Of a stretch of DNA of 64,000 nt, positions 35,366 through 47,574 are shown piece by piece (position 1 is the first letter of the stretch; every line of letters starts with the position of its first letter). Source of the stretch: Sepioteuthis lessoniana. Taxonomy: Eukaryota; Mollusca; Cephalopoda; Myopsida; Loliginidae. Where the stretch lies: contig OY757921.1 in assembly GCA_963585895.1 (NCBI GenBank), positions 57,546,937 to 57,610,936 of the forward strand. Direction: 5' to 3'. The notes beneath the pieces were generated by a model, which had not been told where the DNA came from, made no database searches, and saw nothing but the letters and a program-made list of their open reading frames with translations. A program made the position numbers and the translations under genes.

Positions 35366-36340
35366 TGTTGCCGGACCGGTATATGAATGCGTCGATCCCG
35401 CAAACATGTTATATCTTTGTGTTGCCATTGACAGAGGACAGGACGAATGACAGAGACAAGTCGATAAGTTTAAAATTCAGGTTTTATTGAGCAAATCGTA
35501 TACGAAAGGTGTATGAGTGTAGAATTGTGGTTGTTGTACCGCATTGGTATATTTTCTGTTAGGTGTTGAATGTCTGTACTGAAGCAAGTCTTAGACTCAG
35601 CTGTCTATTAGTTTAGAAGGCGAGGATGGTCTCTGTGCTTGGTGCAGATATTAGGATGTTGCTGTATGGTCAGGTTGTAGAGGTTGCTGAAGACAGTCGA
35701 TGATGTGGACGCATTGGTTACAAAGGCTGGATAATCGATGTCCCGGTTGTACAGTACTTTGGTTAACCGGGTGTGTGTCGATGTGATCTTGAGGTGTTGG
35801 TGCTAGTCCGAGTAGCATGGTCGCTCATGGATCAGATACTGCAGATGCTGGTTGCAGAGAATGTGTGATCGATGTCCCGGTTTGTTCAATCCTTGGTTAA
35901 CAGTGTATATGTTGATGTGGCCTCAAGTGTTGGTGCTAGTCCGAGCGGTGAGTCGCTCGTGGACGAGGTGATGCAAATGTCGTAGCTTGGTTGCGCAGGA
36001 ACAACGGCTGGTGCTGGTTGCTTGATTGTGCAGGAACGGCTACTGGGTTAAGCTGGTGCTGGTCTGAAGTTGGTGCTGACTGCTGTGGAGTCGTTTCGTG
36101 GTATCTGCCAAGGTGTAGTAAGGAGACCAAAAATGTCAAGAGACTCTTAGAAAAGCTGTTGAATGGTAAACTTTCTGAAGTTAGCTCTGAGAAGAGCTGT
36201 TTGAAGGAGAAGAACAGCTGCGATTGGTCTGGTTGGCTGTGCTGAGTCTGCGGCTGTGGTTGGTTGGATTCCACGTCTTCTGCTTCGGCTGGTGGTAAGG
36301 ACACAGACCCCACGTTCGGCAGCTTGGTTTGGTGGTGAGG
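35366..36340 (-). mobile_element. LTR-like block, family B copy 2
   Basis: Starts TGTTGCCGGACCGG and TCGATCCCGCAA, matching the start of the block at 27477. Minus strand has AATAAA near 35490. Contains a tandem duplication of about 135 bp (GATGTCCCGGTT ... GGTGTTGGTGCTAGTCCGAG at 35738-35830 and 35870-35960). The right end is not clear. A glutamine/serine/proline-rich reading frame on the minus strand (35936-36313) reflects the repeats and has no domain. Confidence 0.4.
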
Positions 36341-36479
36341 ACATAGACCCCATGAAACAGATCAAAAATCATTGAATCAATTTTAAAATGTGATGAAAAA
36401 ATAAGATTAATTCTATAGAAACTCAAGCAAAACATTTTTTCTAAAATGCTTTTATTGATATTAAAGAAAATACCTCGTT

Positions 36480-37333
36480 GAGTTCTACTTAGTCGAGTTC
36501 CCACACACCAAAAACCAATATTAGCGTTGATATATTCGTGATATACTAACATAAACACAACAGAACGAAAGACAAGATAAAAGAATTTGTACATATAAGA
36601 ACATTTAATCTTTTATATAGAAGTTATATCAGCGTATGGTTGCAAGGAAAGAAATAAGCACAGTTGCAAAAACAAAGAACACAAAGGCACGTAAAAATTT
36701 AAACAATTGTATTGGAAACAAATGAGTAAAAAGTTCAAATAGCAAACAAAACGTGTTGATATGAAATTAAAAGGCAAAAAAATGTCCTATACTTAATAGT
36801 GGTAGGATTATTGGACTTACGCGTACACGGTCAATCAGATGTTACGGATGCGGAGAGGAGAGGGGTGTTCAGTGATTTACGGGTTAGTCGCTTCCTTCAA
36901 AGCTGAGAAGAGGAAAGTCAATGTGGATGATGCATGGTTTCGAGTTTCGCCTCTGTCTCTGTCTCTCTCTCTCAATTGGAGTTCTGGTCTGTGGACTGTC
37001 GTCTGCCTTCTGATCTGTGTCGAGAAATTTGTGTCGAGAAATTTGTCTTTTATATCGTTTTTCTCTTCTGATCGGATCAGATTGGGTTTTCTTTGTTTTT
37101 TATCTCGAAGGTCAAGAATTGGCTGAAAAATTACTTTTAATTATTTTAGTTTTTTGACAAATTTCATCGACATTTTGATATGTGCTGAGCCTATGCGCAG
37201 AAACCCCTTTTTTCCATTTTGAAGAAAGTCTCAGCATCGATAACATTCGGTGAATGCTCTCGTGGGCGTTAGTTGCAATTATTATTTTGTGTGTACGATA
37301 ATTTAGAAAGAGATCTCTTTCGGTCATATAACA
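36480..37333 (-). mobile_element. LTR-like repeat, family A, diverged copy
   Basis: Shares GAAAGACAAGATAA and AAGAACATTTAATCTTTTATAT with 60250-60320, TATATCAGCGTATGGTTGCA with 22637-22660, AAAAAAATGTTCC with both main copies, and ends in a diverged version of the TATATAACA terminus (TCATATAACA at 37324-37333). It stands next to the family B block. Confidence 0.55.
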
Positions 37334-37686
37334 TAGATAATATATCAATATTATTAAAAAGAAAGAATTCACAAACGTCTCTGAACACATTGTCTCAAAA
37401 ACAAACAGAATTGTGGAAAGTGTACAAAAATGGAAAAGTGTTTACTTGATTTTGGAAGGTAAAATAACAACCGGACTTAATGTCCACAGAAAGAGGCCTT
37501 TAAGTGAGTCTATCTAAGAAAGTTAAATATTTTTGCATTTTTGTGTTTTGAGGGGCCCTAATAGCAAATAGTTCGTCCAAAATATCCGCTACTTAACATT
37601 AACAGATGTTTTATTAAAATTTGGTTAATGTTAGGCATTTTGAGACAAACACCCATGCCTAACTGGTGCGTGACCCCTTTCAGCTT

Positions 37687-37732
<46 letters not shown>

Positions 37733-37926
37733 CGTACAGTCAAATAGCATACAAAATGTTATATCAATCTCGTAACTTGTGGTTGTCTTCAGTTTTAGAA
37801 CTATGAAGTCGTATCAGTTCTGTACTTAAACGTGTTCTCAGTAGGAGGATACACGCGTTAAGCTGGGTCTATTCCAAGGAAAAAGAGACTTCATTTGAGT
37901 AAATGATATGTTATATATATGCATAC

Positions 37927-37960
<34 letters not shown>

Positions 37961-38094
37961 GGAGGGAGAGAGTGGTCGGTTTCTTACGTGCTTTTCTCTC
38001 CCTCATTGCTTTTTCTCCCTCCTTCTCTCTCTTTTTCCGTGTGTCTTCCTGTCTGTGACTGTTGCACTGCTTGGTTTGAATTGGCTTCGTTTAT
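37334..38094. other. microsatellites, no gene
   Basis: (GA)n at 37688-37730 and a TA tract followed by GA repeats at 37921-37960. Short ORFs here are low-complexity readings of the repeats. Confidence 0.7.
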
Positions 38095-38430
38095 TTGTTT
38101 AACGGCATATCAACTCCTTATGAGTTATTTAATGCCAAAATTTAATTAATTTCAAAATGATTGATTTCAACCATAACAACATTTTCAAAATTTTATTACA
38201 TTTTGTTTCAATTGCACTTTTTTTTTATTTGCGTGTAATAATTTGTGTGCACACAGTTTTATGGTATCAAGTATTCCTATCCAGAGCTAATAAGTTTTAA
38301 GCAAACCATTTTCACTCATCAGTGGAATTCTAAGAGATAGAACTACTCCAGGTCAGAGTAATAGCAATAAAGGGTTACTCCACATTTCCTAGACCTTCAG
38401 AACTGGAGCCTCACAATCGGGACCTCTTGC
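38095..38430 (-). mobile_element. minisatellite-bearing SINE-like element, short copy
   Basis: Plus strand: AACGGCATATCAACTCCTTA, GAGTTATTTAATGCC, one or two repeat units (GGTATCAAGTATTCCTATCC), then CCAGGTCAGAGTAA and TACTCCACATTTCC. Lacks the far end of the full elements. Confidence 0.65.
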
Positions 38431-38523
38431 TTTGGAGATGGACGTAAGTGTGGTTTCTTACCTTATTACAAATACGATGTATTTTAAGCCCAGCCTACCG
38501 GGTGACTGTTGTTCTGTCCGTCC

Positions 38524-38526
<3 letters not shown>

Positions 38527-38575
<49 letters not shown>
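38527..38575. repeat. (TC)n microsatellite
   Basis: About 49 bases of TC repeats, continuing into interrupted TTTC and TC repeats to 38600. Confidence 0.95.
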
Positions 38576-38581
<6 letters not shown>

Positions 38582-38599
38582 CTTTCACACTCTCTCTCT

Positions 38600-39582
38600 T
38601 TTCGGAAGTGATTTTTCTACATCAAACTGCTTTGATATTCTATAAAGGAGAAACAAACTCTTCCTGAATTATTTCTATAAATTTAAACGAGTTAAGAGAT
38701 TACATTGAAAGTTGTAAGTTTACCAAATTCAGCATCCACCGAAAGAAGGTCGGATGATATGTTGATCGAAACGTTGTGGCTGAAAGAAACACTAATTTAA
38801 ATAGTTCCTTAAACAAAATACGGTATAAATCTACTGTCTTTGAAAATCGGAATAGAATATTGATAGTCATACAACATTCGTGCGACGTGGGTATCGAGTA
38901 TTTCATAACGGCAGCAAAGACGTTTGTAAAACAGATGGAGAATTGATTATAGTTTCAAATCACATTTCCTCTACTGAGGGAATTACATAAAACCTCCCCA
39001 AATTGGTTCAAAGGATGTTAGACACATATCTATCGTCTCGAGTCTCCTTATGCAAAACATCCTCTTTCATATAGCAAAGCATGTTTTAACATTGGTTTCT
39101 CTTTTAGTCAATAAGGAATTTTTCTGAGTGGAGAGAATGTATTTATACATTTATATATGATCTACGCTAGGAAAGAGAATGTCGGTGAACCTGCGTGGGT
39201 GGGTGGATGTTGGGCTGCTAAACTGAAAGCAGAAAGGCTATCTACTAATAACACTAAGTGGAGGGGGAATAAGGAAAAAAACCCAAACAAAGCATTGAAA
39301 TGAAACTTGGAGGCTGATCCCAAAGGAGTGCGGTCACGTGTATTTCCACTCTTGGTGAAATACAGCGTCTTAGAACATCGAATGAGTCTGTATAGAAAAA
39401 AGACTAAGATTGTGAAACCGATATCAGAAAAGGAAAATGGAAGCTCTTCGGCCTCCTACGAAGAAATGAATCAAATATGCCAGCAAATGGGACGATGAAG
39501 TTCTATTTCGCTTTTAAAAATACTAACAGGACCCGCGGAAATTCTACGGAACGGAAAAAAAATTAAGGGCAACTATTTAAGC
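38600..39582. other. no recognised gene
   Basis: No ORF with a domain and no repeat recognised. The 62-68 codon ORFs are taken as chance. Confidence 0.5.
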
Positions 39583-39785
39583 AAAGGCTCCCTTTTCCGT
39601 AGCTAGTCCTTTTCGTGGATTGCTCCAGTTTACGTACTGGATTGATACGTACCTTATAATGCTGAGTGTTAAGCAAGGAGGTATCAAGTACCATTTTTTA
39701 AAGTCTTTGGTATGACTTGACCTGGGATTGAACCCCGCTCTCCCGGACCATTGGCGAACACTCTACCTACTAGGCCAATGAGCCG
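39583..39785 (-). mobile_element. tRNA-headed SINE (family S1), reverse, head-to-head partner
   Basis: Plus strand: GGCTCCCTTTTCCGTAGCTA ... TGACCTGGGATTGAACCCCG ... ACTAGGCCAATGAGCC. Its tRNA-like head abuts the head of the next copy. Confidence 0.8.
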
Positions 39786-40034
39786 GACATTGGTATAATG
39801 GTTAGAGTGTTCGTCAATGGCCCGGGAGACCTGGGTTCAATCCCAGGTCGAGTCATACCAAGACTCAAAAAATGGTACTTGATGCTACCTTGCTTAACAT
39901 TCAGTATTATAAGGTAAGGATCAAGGGTAAAGAGGAGCAATCCAGGGAAAGGAGTAGCGCCCTCCCCAACACCTCGGTTGTAGTAGCTATCGAAAAGGGA
40001 GACTTCGGGTCGCCCTCAACTACCGTCGCTAACT
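39785..40034 (+). mobile_element. tRNA-headed SINE (family S1), most complete head
   Basis: Begins ACATTGGTATAATGGTTAGA (complete A box) and GACCTGGGTTCAATCCCAGG (B box), ends TACCGTCGCTAACTTTAA. With its reverse neighbour it makes an inverted pair of about 450 bases. Confidence 0.85.
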
Positions 40035-40556
40035 TTAATTTTTTTATTTAAGCAAGAACGAATGATTTACAATTTTATTACTTATAAATCCTGTTATTAC
40101 CTTTGCAATAAATAATACAAAAATATACAAAAGGAATCCATATAATATTTAATACACATATCGTTCATAAGTATTTAATTCTACTTAAACTACAAGATTA
40201 ATATAGTTGCATACTCTATTTTGTGGGCAACGGTATTGCTGGTACCGTAGAGTCATCGGAGTTCTTTTTCTTTTTCCTTTCCAACTTTCAACAAGACGTT
40301 GTTAGAGCTTATAAAAACTGTGGAACTCAGCAAAGCAATATGCAATAATTTATATTTACTCTGCTGCTAAAAGAGGATAGATGAAGTTAGCACAGTGAAA
40401 TTCCATTGGAGTTTATTGAGATTGGTAGGTGATCAAAATCAGCAATCAGTTAAGTAGCAAGCTGAGTCAATTTTCAGCCTAAGCTCTGAAGGAGAGCATG
40501 TGCACACGTGGGCAAGTCTATTCCCTGGATTACGATTGTAAGCTTGTCTATGCGTG

Positions 40557-40592
<36 letters not shown>

Positions 40593-40880
40593 AGCTTTTA
40601 ATTAAGAAGTTTTGCAGGGACTATGTTGAGTTACAGCCTGTTTTATTTTTGTCTGCCAACTGGACGTTACAGATTGATCATTCTATTTCTTTATCGATTT
40701 ACCTTGCGTTTCCCGTGTCTCGCAGGGCATTTCATGCACCTCTCGAAATCATTCAACCTGAATCTATTTTCAATGTTTTCTTTCTTAGAGAAAAAAACAA
40801 CTTTTCTTTGAACAGCTCGCGACGGTTTTGGTTAAACTTGTCAGGAACGTGATCAATTGGACCAGTAGTTATTGTACGGG
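40035..40880. other. TA microsatellite, no gene
   Basis: (TA)n at 40559-40590. A 114-codon ORF (40508-40852) runs through the TA tract and has no domain. Confidence 0.6.
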
Positions 40881-41110
40881 GAGGAATCCCCCACGTCTGT
40901 AATAGCTAAAGTAATGGACTGCAGCATCGAAGTAAGCAGGTTTGAATTCTAGTTGCGCTTTTACGTTCGCTCTTGGACTAATATGTTTGGGAAAAGTATG
41001 AACCTTCTTATTCTCCCAGTGATGGATTAAATAGTATCCTTGCTGTTTTTCTACAAGGATAGCATTGGCATTAAATAACCCAAAAAGGTTGATGTGTCAT
41101 TAAAACAAAG
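40880..41110 (+). mobile_element. tRNA-derived SINE (family S2)
   Basis: Diverged head (AGCAGGTTTGAATTCTAGTT as B box), body with GGGAAAAGTATGAACC, and 3' end GGCATTAAATAACCCAAAAA, GGTTGATGTGTCATTAAAAC followed by AAAG and AAAC repeats. Confidence 0.7.
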
Positions 41111-41184
41111 AAAACAAACCAAAACAAACCACAGTTATTGTATCTAAAACATGCAGCATTGTTAATTATCTCCCCTTCTTTATC

Positions 41185-41535
41185 TCTTCCACACCAGGTG
41201 GCGTAACGGTGTCTGCATTTTGAAACCAGTTCGTTCTTTTGGTTCAGCTCTGTTTCCAACTGTAGACACGAAATCATATCCTTACTAAGAAAAATGTGTG
41301 TAGGAAATGGAATCAGGGTCTCGAGTTCAAATCCTGGATAAGGGTGCGTGCGTTTCACTTCGCGCTTATGCTTCTAGGAATTACATGAATTCATCTCTTC
41401 CCCGTCCCGCTATTGTCACTCCAGCCTTGATACGGCAACCAGTTTACGAAAAGGAAATGTCTGAATTCAAAATATCTGTACTCCCCTTAGAAATTGACCT
41501 TGTATCTCACTTTGATCGTAGTGGAGGGGTTACGT
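41185..41535 (+). mobile_element. tRNA-derived SINE (family S3), second copy
   Basis: Head GTGGCGTAACGGTGTCTGCA with an extra segment, B box GAGTTCAAATCCTGG, 3' part TAGAAATTGACCTTGTATCT and AGTGGAGGGGTTACGTAAAT, as in 20263-20555. Confidence 0.65.
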
Positions 41536-42089
41536 AAATACATACTAAGAAATATAAACGAACAACGTAATGAATAAAACAAACCAAAGGATTTGAGAAG
41601 ATACGTGTCGTGAAGGGCATGTGACATGAAAGAAGAGCTCAGAATAAGGAGACTATAATTTTCCTATATCTTATTCAGAAGAACACGGAAAAAGAGTAGC
41701 AGTAACAAACACTTAACGAAAATGGCTGTAAAACACCTAGACTTAAACCGATTACAACACAGAATCTTTTTTCATCATGAAATATTCTCATGAAAATCGA
41801 CAATTTCTTTTTTTCTTTTCAAGAAGGCCAAGTATTTTTCTCTTTTGTCCGTGCATACTCATACTTATCAAGGGCCAAGCTCTAGAGGGTATGAGTTCGT
41901 GTTTCTCTCAGTGCACTAGACAGATACCTAAATTCTTTTCGCATGTCTCCCGAGATTCTTATAACTATTCTCTTCTTCCTTCATCTCCTTTGGATACTCA
42001 ACTTTACTACAAGTCTTCTGGTGGGCAATCTTTTTTAACCTTCTTCTGTGGGTCTAGACATTTTTTTGTCCCTTTTGTTTATTTTTAAA

Positions 42090-43440
42090 ACTTTCTTCCA
42101 GGATGGACCTGACAGGTAGTTTGGTTAAATTGATCACTGTGATCGTGGCTCCGGCCATCTCTGGAGTACCATTATTCGAATCGCAGAGAGGACTCAAAAA
42201 GTAGACGTGGACAAGGTCTTGGGTCAAGAGACCTGCACGAGGGCCGCGAAGGTAGTCAAGAATAACCACTAGAACCAGGCAGGAAGAAAGTCCAACCTGA
42301 GGGCCCGAAAAGTAGACGGAGGCAATGTCACGATTAAAGGGGCCATCCCTACGGCCCGAACTGGTACCCAGTCGAGGACTCCAGCTACCCAGAGGACCTA
42401 ACTAAAAAAAAACAGAAACGGCCACTCTAAAAAAACTTAATTATGTAGTAGTAATTTCCAGCTGCTTTGTCTACCAGATTCGGGTTCAATTGCTTTCTCT
42501 TCTCTCCTCCTGCAGGACCCCGACCGAGATACCATGATACGACAGATCACGGATACTCTCTGGTCAACCGGTGTAAAGGGAAGGATGAAAATACATCATC
42601 CAATAGAAAACCCGTAAAAAACACAGACAAGCAAGGCTTGCTTGTCTGTGTTCTTTACGAGCATCTACAGCATTTCGACGGCACTACCATTCTGCCGATT
42701 CCAGAAATAGGAGATGCTTAGGCAGTTAGAATCTTGTCCTTCGAGTCCTCGGAGGTAAAGACCAAGAGCTCGTCTGCATAAAACGAGAGACTGTCGAAGA
42801 CCTCCTCCGCGCCAAAAGTGTGCCAGTAATATAATCTGCTGGAGGAGCTTTGCCACCTGAAACATCCTGCTTCTTACCGTGCAAGAAGCAGTGGGGCTGT
42901 TTCTAAAAGATATATACACTGCAACCGGAATACCAAGGAACACAGAACTCTAATATCTCTATCGAAATACCCGATGACGTTCTGGCCACTTACCTCAACA
43001 AGGTCGGAAAAACAGGCGCCTAAAACCAAGTCTACTCTTAAAGTATTTGCCTCCGTAATTCAGCAATTCGCGACACCCTGACCTTCCACAGCCAGCAGCT
43101 AACAGTAGTCATGAAAGGTAGACTGTCACACTGCAAGCTGTGACGCCAGCAAGTTCATATAACATGAACAAAAGAGAGTGCGCCTCCTGCACAAACACCA
43201 CAGAGAAAACAATCCCAACACCTGTAGTGGTGAAAATGGAACGCAAAATCACCTCCGCCTCAGTCACTTCTGACTCTCCCAGGGAGAAAAACATCGAAGT
43301 GACAAGGATCATTGCACCTCCCCACTAACAAAGGCCCGCAAGCACAGACAAGCAAGAGGGGGAAAATTCCTTACCCAAACAATCACTGACATGCAAGGGG
43401 GGAGAAATTCCCAACTCGAAAATCCATGGTTAGACGGAGG
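42090..43440 (+). pseudogene. possible LINE ORF1 remnant with direct repeats and palindrome
   Basis: GC-richer than its surroundings, with several broken frames and no recognised domain; the largest pieces read IRQITDTLWSTGVKGR near 42535 and KMERKITSASVTSDS near 43235. TAGACGGAGGCAATGTCACG and the next 14 bases occur at 42309 and again at 43435, framing 1.1 kb. It precedes the Tx1-like ORF2 relic, with a minisatellite element inserted between, so it may be the ORF1 part of that LINE. This link is inference from position. Confidence 0.35.
42613..42659. repeat. 47-base palindrome
   Basis: 23-bp arms around a central G with one mismatch; the inner 16 bp (AACACAGACAAGCAAG / CTTGCTTGTCTGTGTT, 42620-42652) are perfect. 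The half-site ACAGACAAGCAAG recurs at about 43343. Confidence 0.95.
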
Positions 43441-43469
43441 CAATGTCACGATTAAAGGGGCCACTTTAA

Positions 43470-44860
43470 AGGTTGATTATTACATATCAACCTTTGTAAG
43501 TTATTTAACGTCAAATCCATTTTTTCGCAAATAGTTCTATTTCAAACAATTTAGTTTAATTGGCAAAAACATTTCTATTTCAAGCTATTCACTTTAGTCA
43601 AACAGTTCTATTTTAAACTATTCAGTTCAGCTTAAGTACGCAGTTTCGATGTCAAAACAGTTCTATTTCAAGCAGTTCAGTTTAGCATAAGTACACAGTT
43701 TAATTGTCAAAATATTTCTATTTCAAGCTATTCAGTTTAGTCAAACAGTTCTACGCAGGTTAATTCTATTTAAATCCATGTTTATACAAATAATCAGTTC
43801 TATTTCAATCGATTCAGTTTAGCATGAGTACACAATTTAATTGTCAAAAGCATATCTATTTCAAGCTATTCAGTTTATTCAAACAGTTCTAATTCAAACA
43901 ATTCAGTTTAATATAAGTACTGATTTTGTTTACACCCAGTTAAATGTCAAAATAGTTCTATATTAAACAATTCAGTTTAGTGTAAGTAAAGTTTCAATGT
44001 CAAAAACAGTTCCATTTCAAACAATTTAGTTTAGCATAAGTACACAGTTTAATTGTCAAAAACATTTCTATTTCAAGCTATTTAGTTTAGTCAAATATTT
44101 CTAATTCAAACAATTCAGTTTAGTATAAGTATGCAGTTTAGTTCTATTTAACCCATAGATAGGGCCCTATCAGGTGCTACCATTCCGGGCCAAGGAGCAA
44201 TGGTAATGAAGGGGTTTCCGCATTCCCCAAATCCCCAGCATCACTGGAACCTCCTTATCATATTGTTTAGTGTCATATCAGGACATTCGTTGAGGGGGTT
44301 TACCCTTCTGTCGGTGTATTCTCCAGCCCCAGTTGACTGGGCAATACACAGAGTTAATGTCAAAGCAGTTTTATTTCAGATAATTCAGTTTAGCTGTCAA
44401 AACAGTTCTATTTCAAGCAATTCAGTTTAGCCTAAGTACGCAGTTTTAATGTCAAAAACAGTAACCTCAAACCACAGTATAGTTCTATTCAACCCATAGA
44501 TAGGACCCTATCAAGTGCTACCACTTCGGACCAGAGTGGACCTAGGAACGATGGCAATGAATGGGTACTCCACATTCCCCAAAGCTCCAGCATTACTGAA
44601 ATCTCACAATCAGATTGTTTAGTGTCATATCTAGGACACCCGTTGAAGGGGTTTTATCCCTCTACAGAGAAGCAGTTGGTGTGTTCTACAGCCCCAGCCA
44701 ACTGGGCAAGAAAATCCAAGGAGGGAGATGTGGATGTGACTCGTTAGTTCTTCCTTGACCCGTAATAGATCCTTTTTGGATAGTGAATTAGTCAGAAGAG
44801 CAGGCATAGAATTCTTGTCTTTCCTCACGTTCCACTGGTTAAGGCTTGCTGACCCTATAC
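43470..44860 (-). mobile_element. minisatellite-bearing SINE-like element, double copy
   Basis: Plus strand starts with the reversed 3' module (ACATATCAACCTTTGTAAGT, TATTTAACG), then about 600 bases of a 45-55 bp repeat built on GTTCTATTTCAA, ATTCAGTTTAG and AAGTACACAGTTTAATTGTC, then the reversed 5' module (CCCATAGATAGGGCCCTATC ... CAGCCCCAGTTGACTGGG) at 44150-44345. A second short array (44355-44480) and a second 5' module (44485-44705) follow. Confidence 0.8.
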
Positions 44861-44869
44861 AAGTTTTGG

Positions 44870-46810
44870 TCAGCTTGCGGTTAGGTGATAGGCTTAGCTT
44901 GACCGGCTTCTAGAAGTTCAATACCTCTTTACTGGAGATACGAGTTTTTCGGGACCGGCTGATTAACTTAATCCAGACAGCGTTAGTGGAAACTATTACG
45001 AAGAATAAGTGGTGGAATTCCCTTAAATATAGGATTAGAGACTTCACTATCAAATATTACTGACAGCTCGCCTTAGATCGGAACAAGACAGTGAAATCCT
45101 GTGACGATAAGATAGCCTGGGCTATGGAGTGAGGAATCCCCAATAAGTAGATAAGACCAAACCAGGAGCGTAAGGTTAGCAAACGTTACAAGTAGCAAGT
45201 AGTTAAATCGAGGCAAAAAAAAAAAAAGAACAAATCAAGGAAAAAAAGTATCAGCCATGAAAAACAACGTGTAAGCATGTAAAGAAAAATCGCGAAAATA
45301 TCCTAAACGGGTTTATCGAGTGCATCAATTTGTCGGATGGACACAAATTCTGGACGGATTAGAAGATTCGGGAAGCCTTCTGGGCATGTTTTCGTGATCT
45401 TTTTAGCCGTTTGACGGACTTCCTAGTGGAGGAATTTCGCAATTATTTAGCTGACTCACACCACTTACAGGAAGCAGGAGCAGTTAGCTGTGAAGGAAGA
45501 GTGAAAGAATGCGACGTCCGTGATGCGTTGAAGTTGGCTGGCCGAAAAGAAAGTCGTCAGGATAAGATGGTTTACCCTACGAATTGTACTTGAGGCTGTC
45601 GCAAATATTTTTGCCTATCCTAACGAATGTTTTCAACCACTGGTTTGCCCAGAGAGCCATTCCTGAACATGTCATCACATGACTGAGGAAAGGTGGCAGG
45701 CATGTATGGGAGGAACTAGAGGATTACAGGCCCATAACTTTGCTAAACACAGAGATAAAAATTTTGACCCAGGTCTTAGTTTGTAGATTGTTTGATAGGA
45801 TGGACCATCGGTATTTGGCGGCGGTTCAGGAGCCTGCCTGGATTTACACCAAACTTCTGCAAATGAATCAGTATTTTGTACCAATTTCCAAGGCTAATGG
45901 TACAAGTGAACGGAAAGTACTTGGAGATCTTCGCTGTCGATTGAATGGTCTGTTCGACAGAGTCTCCCTCTCGTCTCCTCTTTTCTATGACCTCGCTTTG
46001 GAGTCCCTGCTCCGAAGACTTAGAGATGTAAATGCAAATCTGGTTCTGTGAGGTAGCTTGCTCGTTTGCTGTCTCAGAGAGAAGGTGTCTGTGTACGCCG
46101 ATGACGTCATTATATTTCTGTGCCACTTCTCGGATCTAAGTGCGGCACAACTGGTGTTTGGAATGTACGACAAGGTGACTGGGACCAAAATAAAATCTGA
46201 AAAGAACGAAAGGATGCGGTTGGGTGCCTGGAGAGGCAGCCGAGCCCTTTTTCATCCTCGGGTGTAGTTAGGTCCTGACCTCCAACTGGAAAAAAATTAG
46301 TCGGAAGTACAAGCAAAGGAAGAAGTACGGGTGGATACCTGGCTTTGAAGGCAGTTGTCCTTACAGACCAGAGCGGAGGCCTGCGCCATAGACATTTTAT
46401 CTTTGATTCTTTACTGATTGTCGGTACTTCCCCTGCCTGTGAATTGTTTGTCGGCACTGAAACTTTCCCTCTTCTCATTGCTGTAGAAAGGTAGAAAGCC
46501 AAAGGTTCGCTGGTAGATCTGTCTTCAACAGCTGTGAAATGAAGGCTTAGGAATGTTGGACTTGGAAAGTCACTGGTTTGCTGAAAGGCTGGCATTCCTG
46601 AATTGATCGTTGACGCAAGATGCAGCAAGGGAGACAGAAGGTTAGAGATGACTTCCCTTAACAGAAATCCTAACCCACGCAGGCTAAAGAGAGAAATGCT
46701 CCGAGATACACTCCCTTTTCAGTGCTTGCCTGCCCACGATACAGACGTTTTTGCGTTCTCGAAACGGGCCTCCTTTTTTCTCATTCCAAATAAAATGTCC
46801 AGTCAACTGA
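44870..46810 (+). pseudogene. Tx1-like LINE ORF2 relic (reverse transcriptase)
   Basis: Degenerate RT of a non-LTR retrotransposon like the Tx1 group of L1. Seen in successive frames: ECDVRDALKLAGRKES near 45505, GGRHVWEELEDYRPITLLN near 45690 with a stop before it, MDHRYLAAVQEPAW (motif A remnant), SPLFYDLALESLLRRLRD (motif B end, 45975), VSVYADDVIIF (motif C YADD, 46088), then RLGAWRGS and further pieces to about 46810. Stops and frameshifts are frequent, so it is dead. The N-terminal endonuclease was not recognised; a minisatellite element is inserted upstream. Confidence 0.75.
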
Positions 46811-47574
46811 GAGAATAAAGATTCCACTTTGTTTATATAAGGTAGTCTGCCTATAACAATATATACTAGTGCTAAAAATCCATGGAGAATGTGATGCATC
46901 TTTTTATTAGGAAAAAGTAATTTTCTTTTTTTTTTATCATATATTATTCAATTTAAGAATTTATTATTTAATTATAAAACAGACTTCGTCTCTTTGAAAG
47001 AAATTCAAAAGTCAATTCAAAAGGTCTGTGAGGGCCATGTACTAACCAAATATTCAAATTGTTAAAAACAAAACGTAAACAGCCTTGGGGTTTTCGGGGC
47101 ATTGATCCATTTTAAATCATGACATCTCTTGCTCCCCTGTTGGGGTTAAAAGGTCACATCTTTGGATAGATTAATCAGACTATTGATTTTTGTTTTGTTT
47201 AATGTGAAAGAACATACACAACGTGTGAGCTGAGAACCTTAATTAATCAAGTCTCTCTATTGTGGCTTAATTGGACGACCAATTAAAATCTGATACGTGA
47301 AAGGGATACTCTTCCTACAGACATCGATCACTGCATTTGATTGACTGACTTGTCAAAAAGTCGTAGAAAAATACGAAATGATCAATGACTGGCAAGCCAA
47401 TCGGCAATGTTTGTTCTCAAGGGAATCCTCTATAAAAATACATGTTTTAGGGCTAAGAAAAATATCCGATTTTCTTTACCGAAGACAGGAGGATAAGAAA
47501 AATCTCTCCAACCACGAAAGCTTCTCCAGCAAAAGCTTCACTCTTCGAAAAATTGACTAACATAGAAAGACCGC
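46811..47574. other. no recognised gene
   Basis: AT-rich; no repeat family or domain recognised. Confidence 0.5.

Noticed and set aside
35936-36594. Gln/Ser/Pro-rich ORFs on the minus strand
   Set aside because: Composition follows the tandem repeats of the LTR-like block; no Gag motif seen.
43530-44140. CRISPR-like array of regular repeats
   Set aside because: Eukaryotic context; units are contiguous minisatellite copies without unique spacers.
46110-46628. 172-codon ORF, minus strand
   Set aside because: Antisense to the Tx1-like RT relic, whose YADD and flanking motifs are on the plus strand; no domain on this strand.
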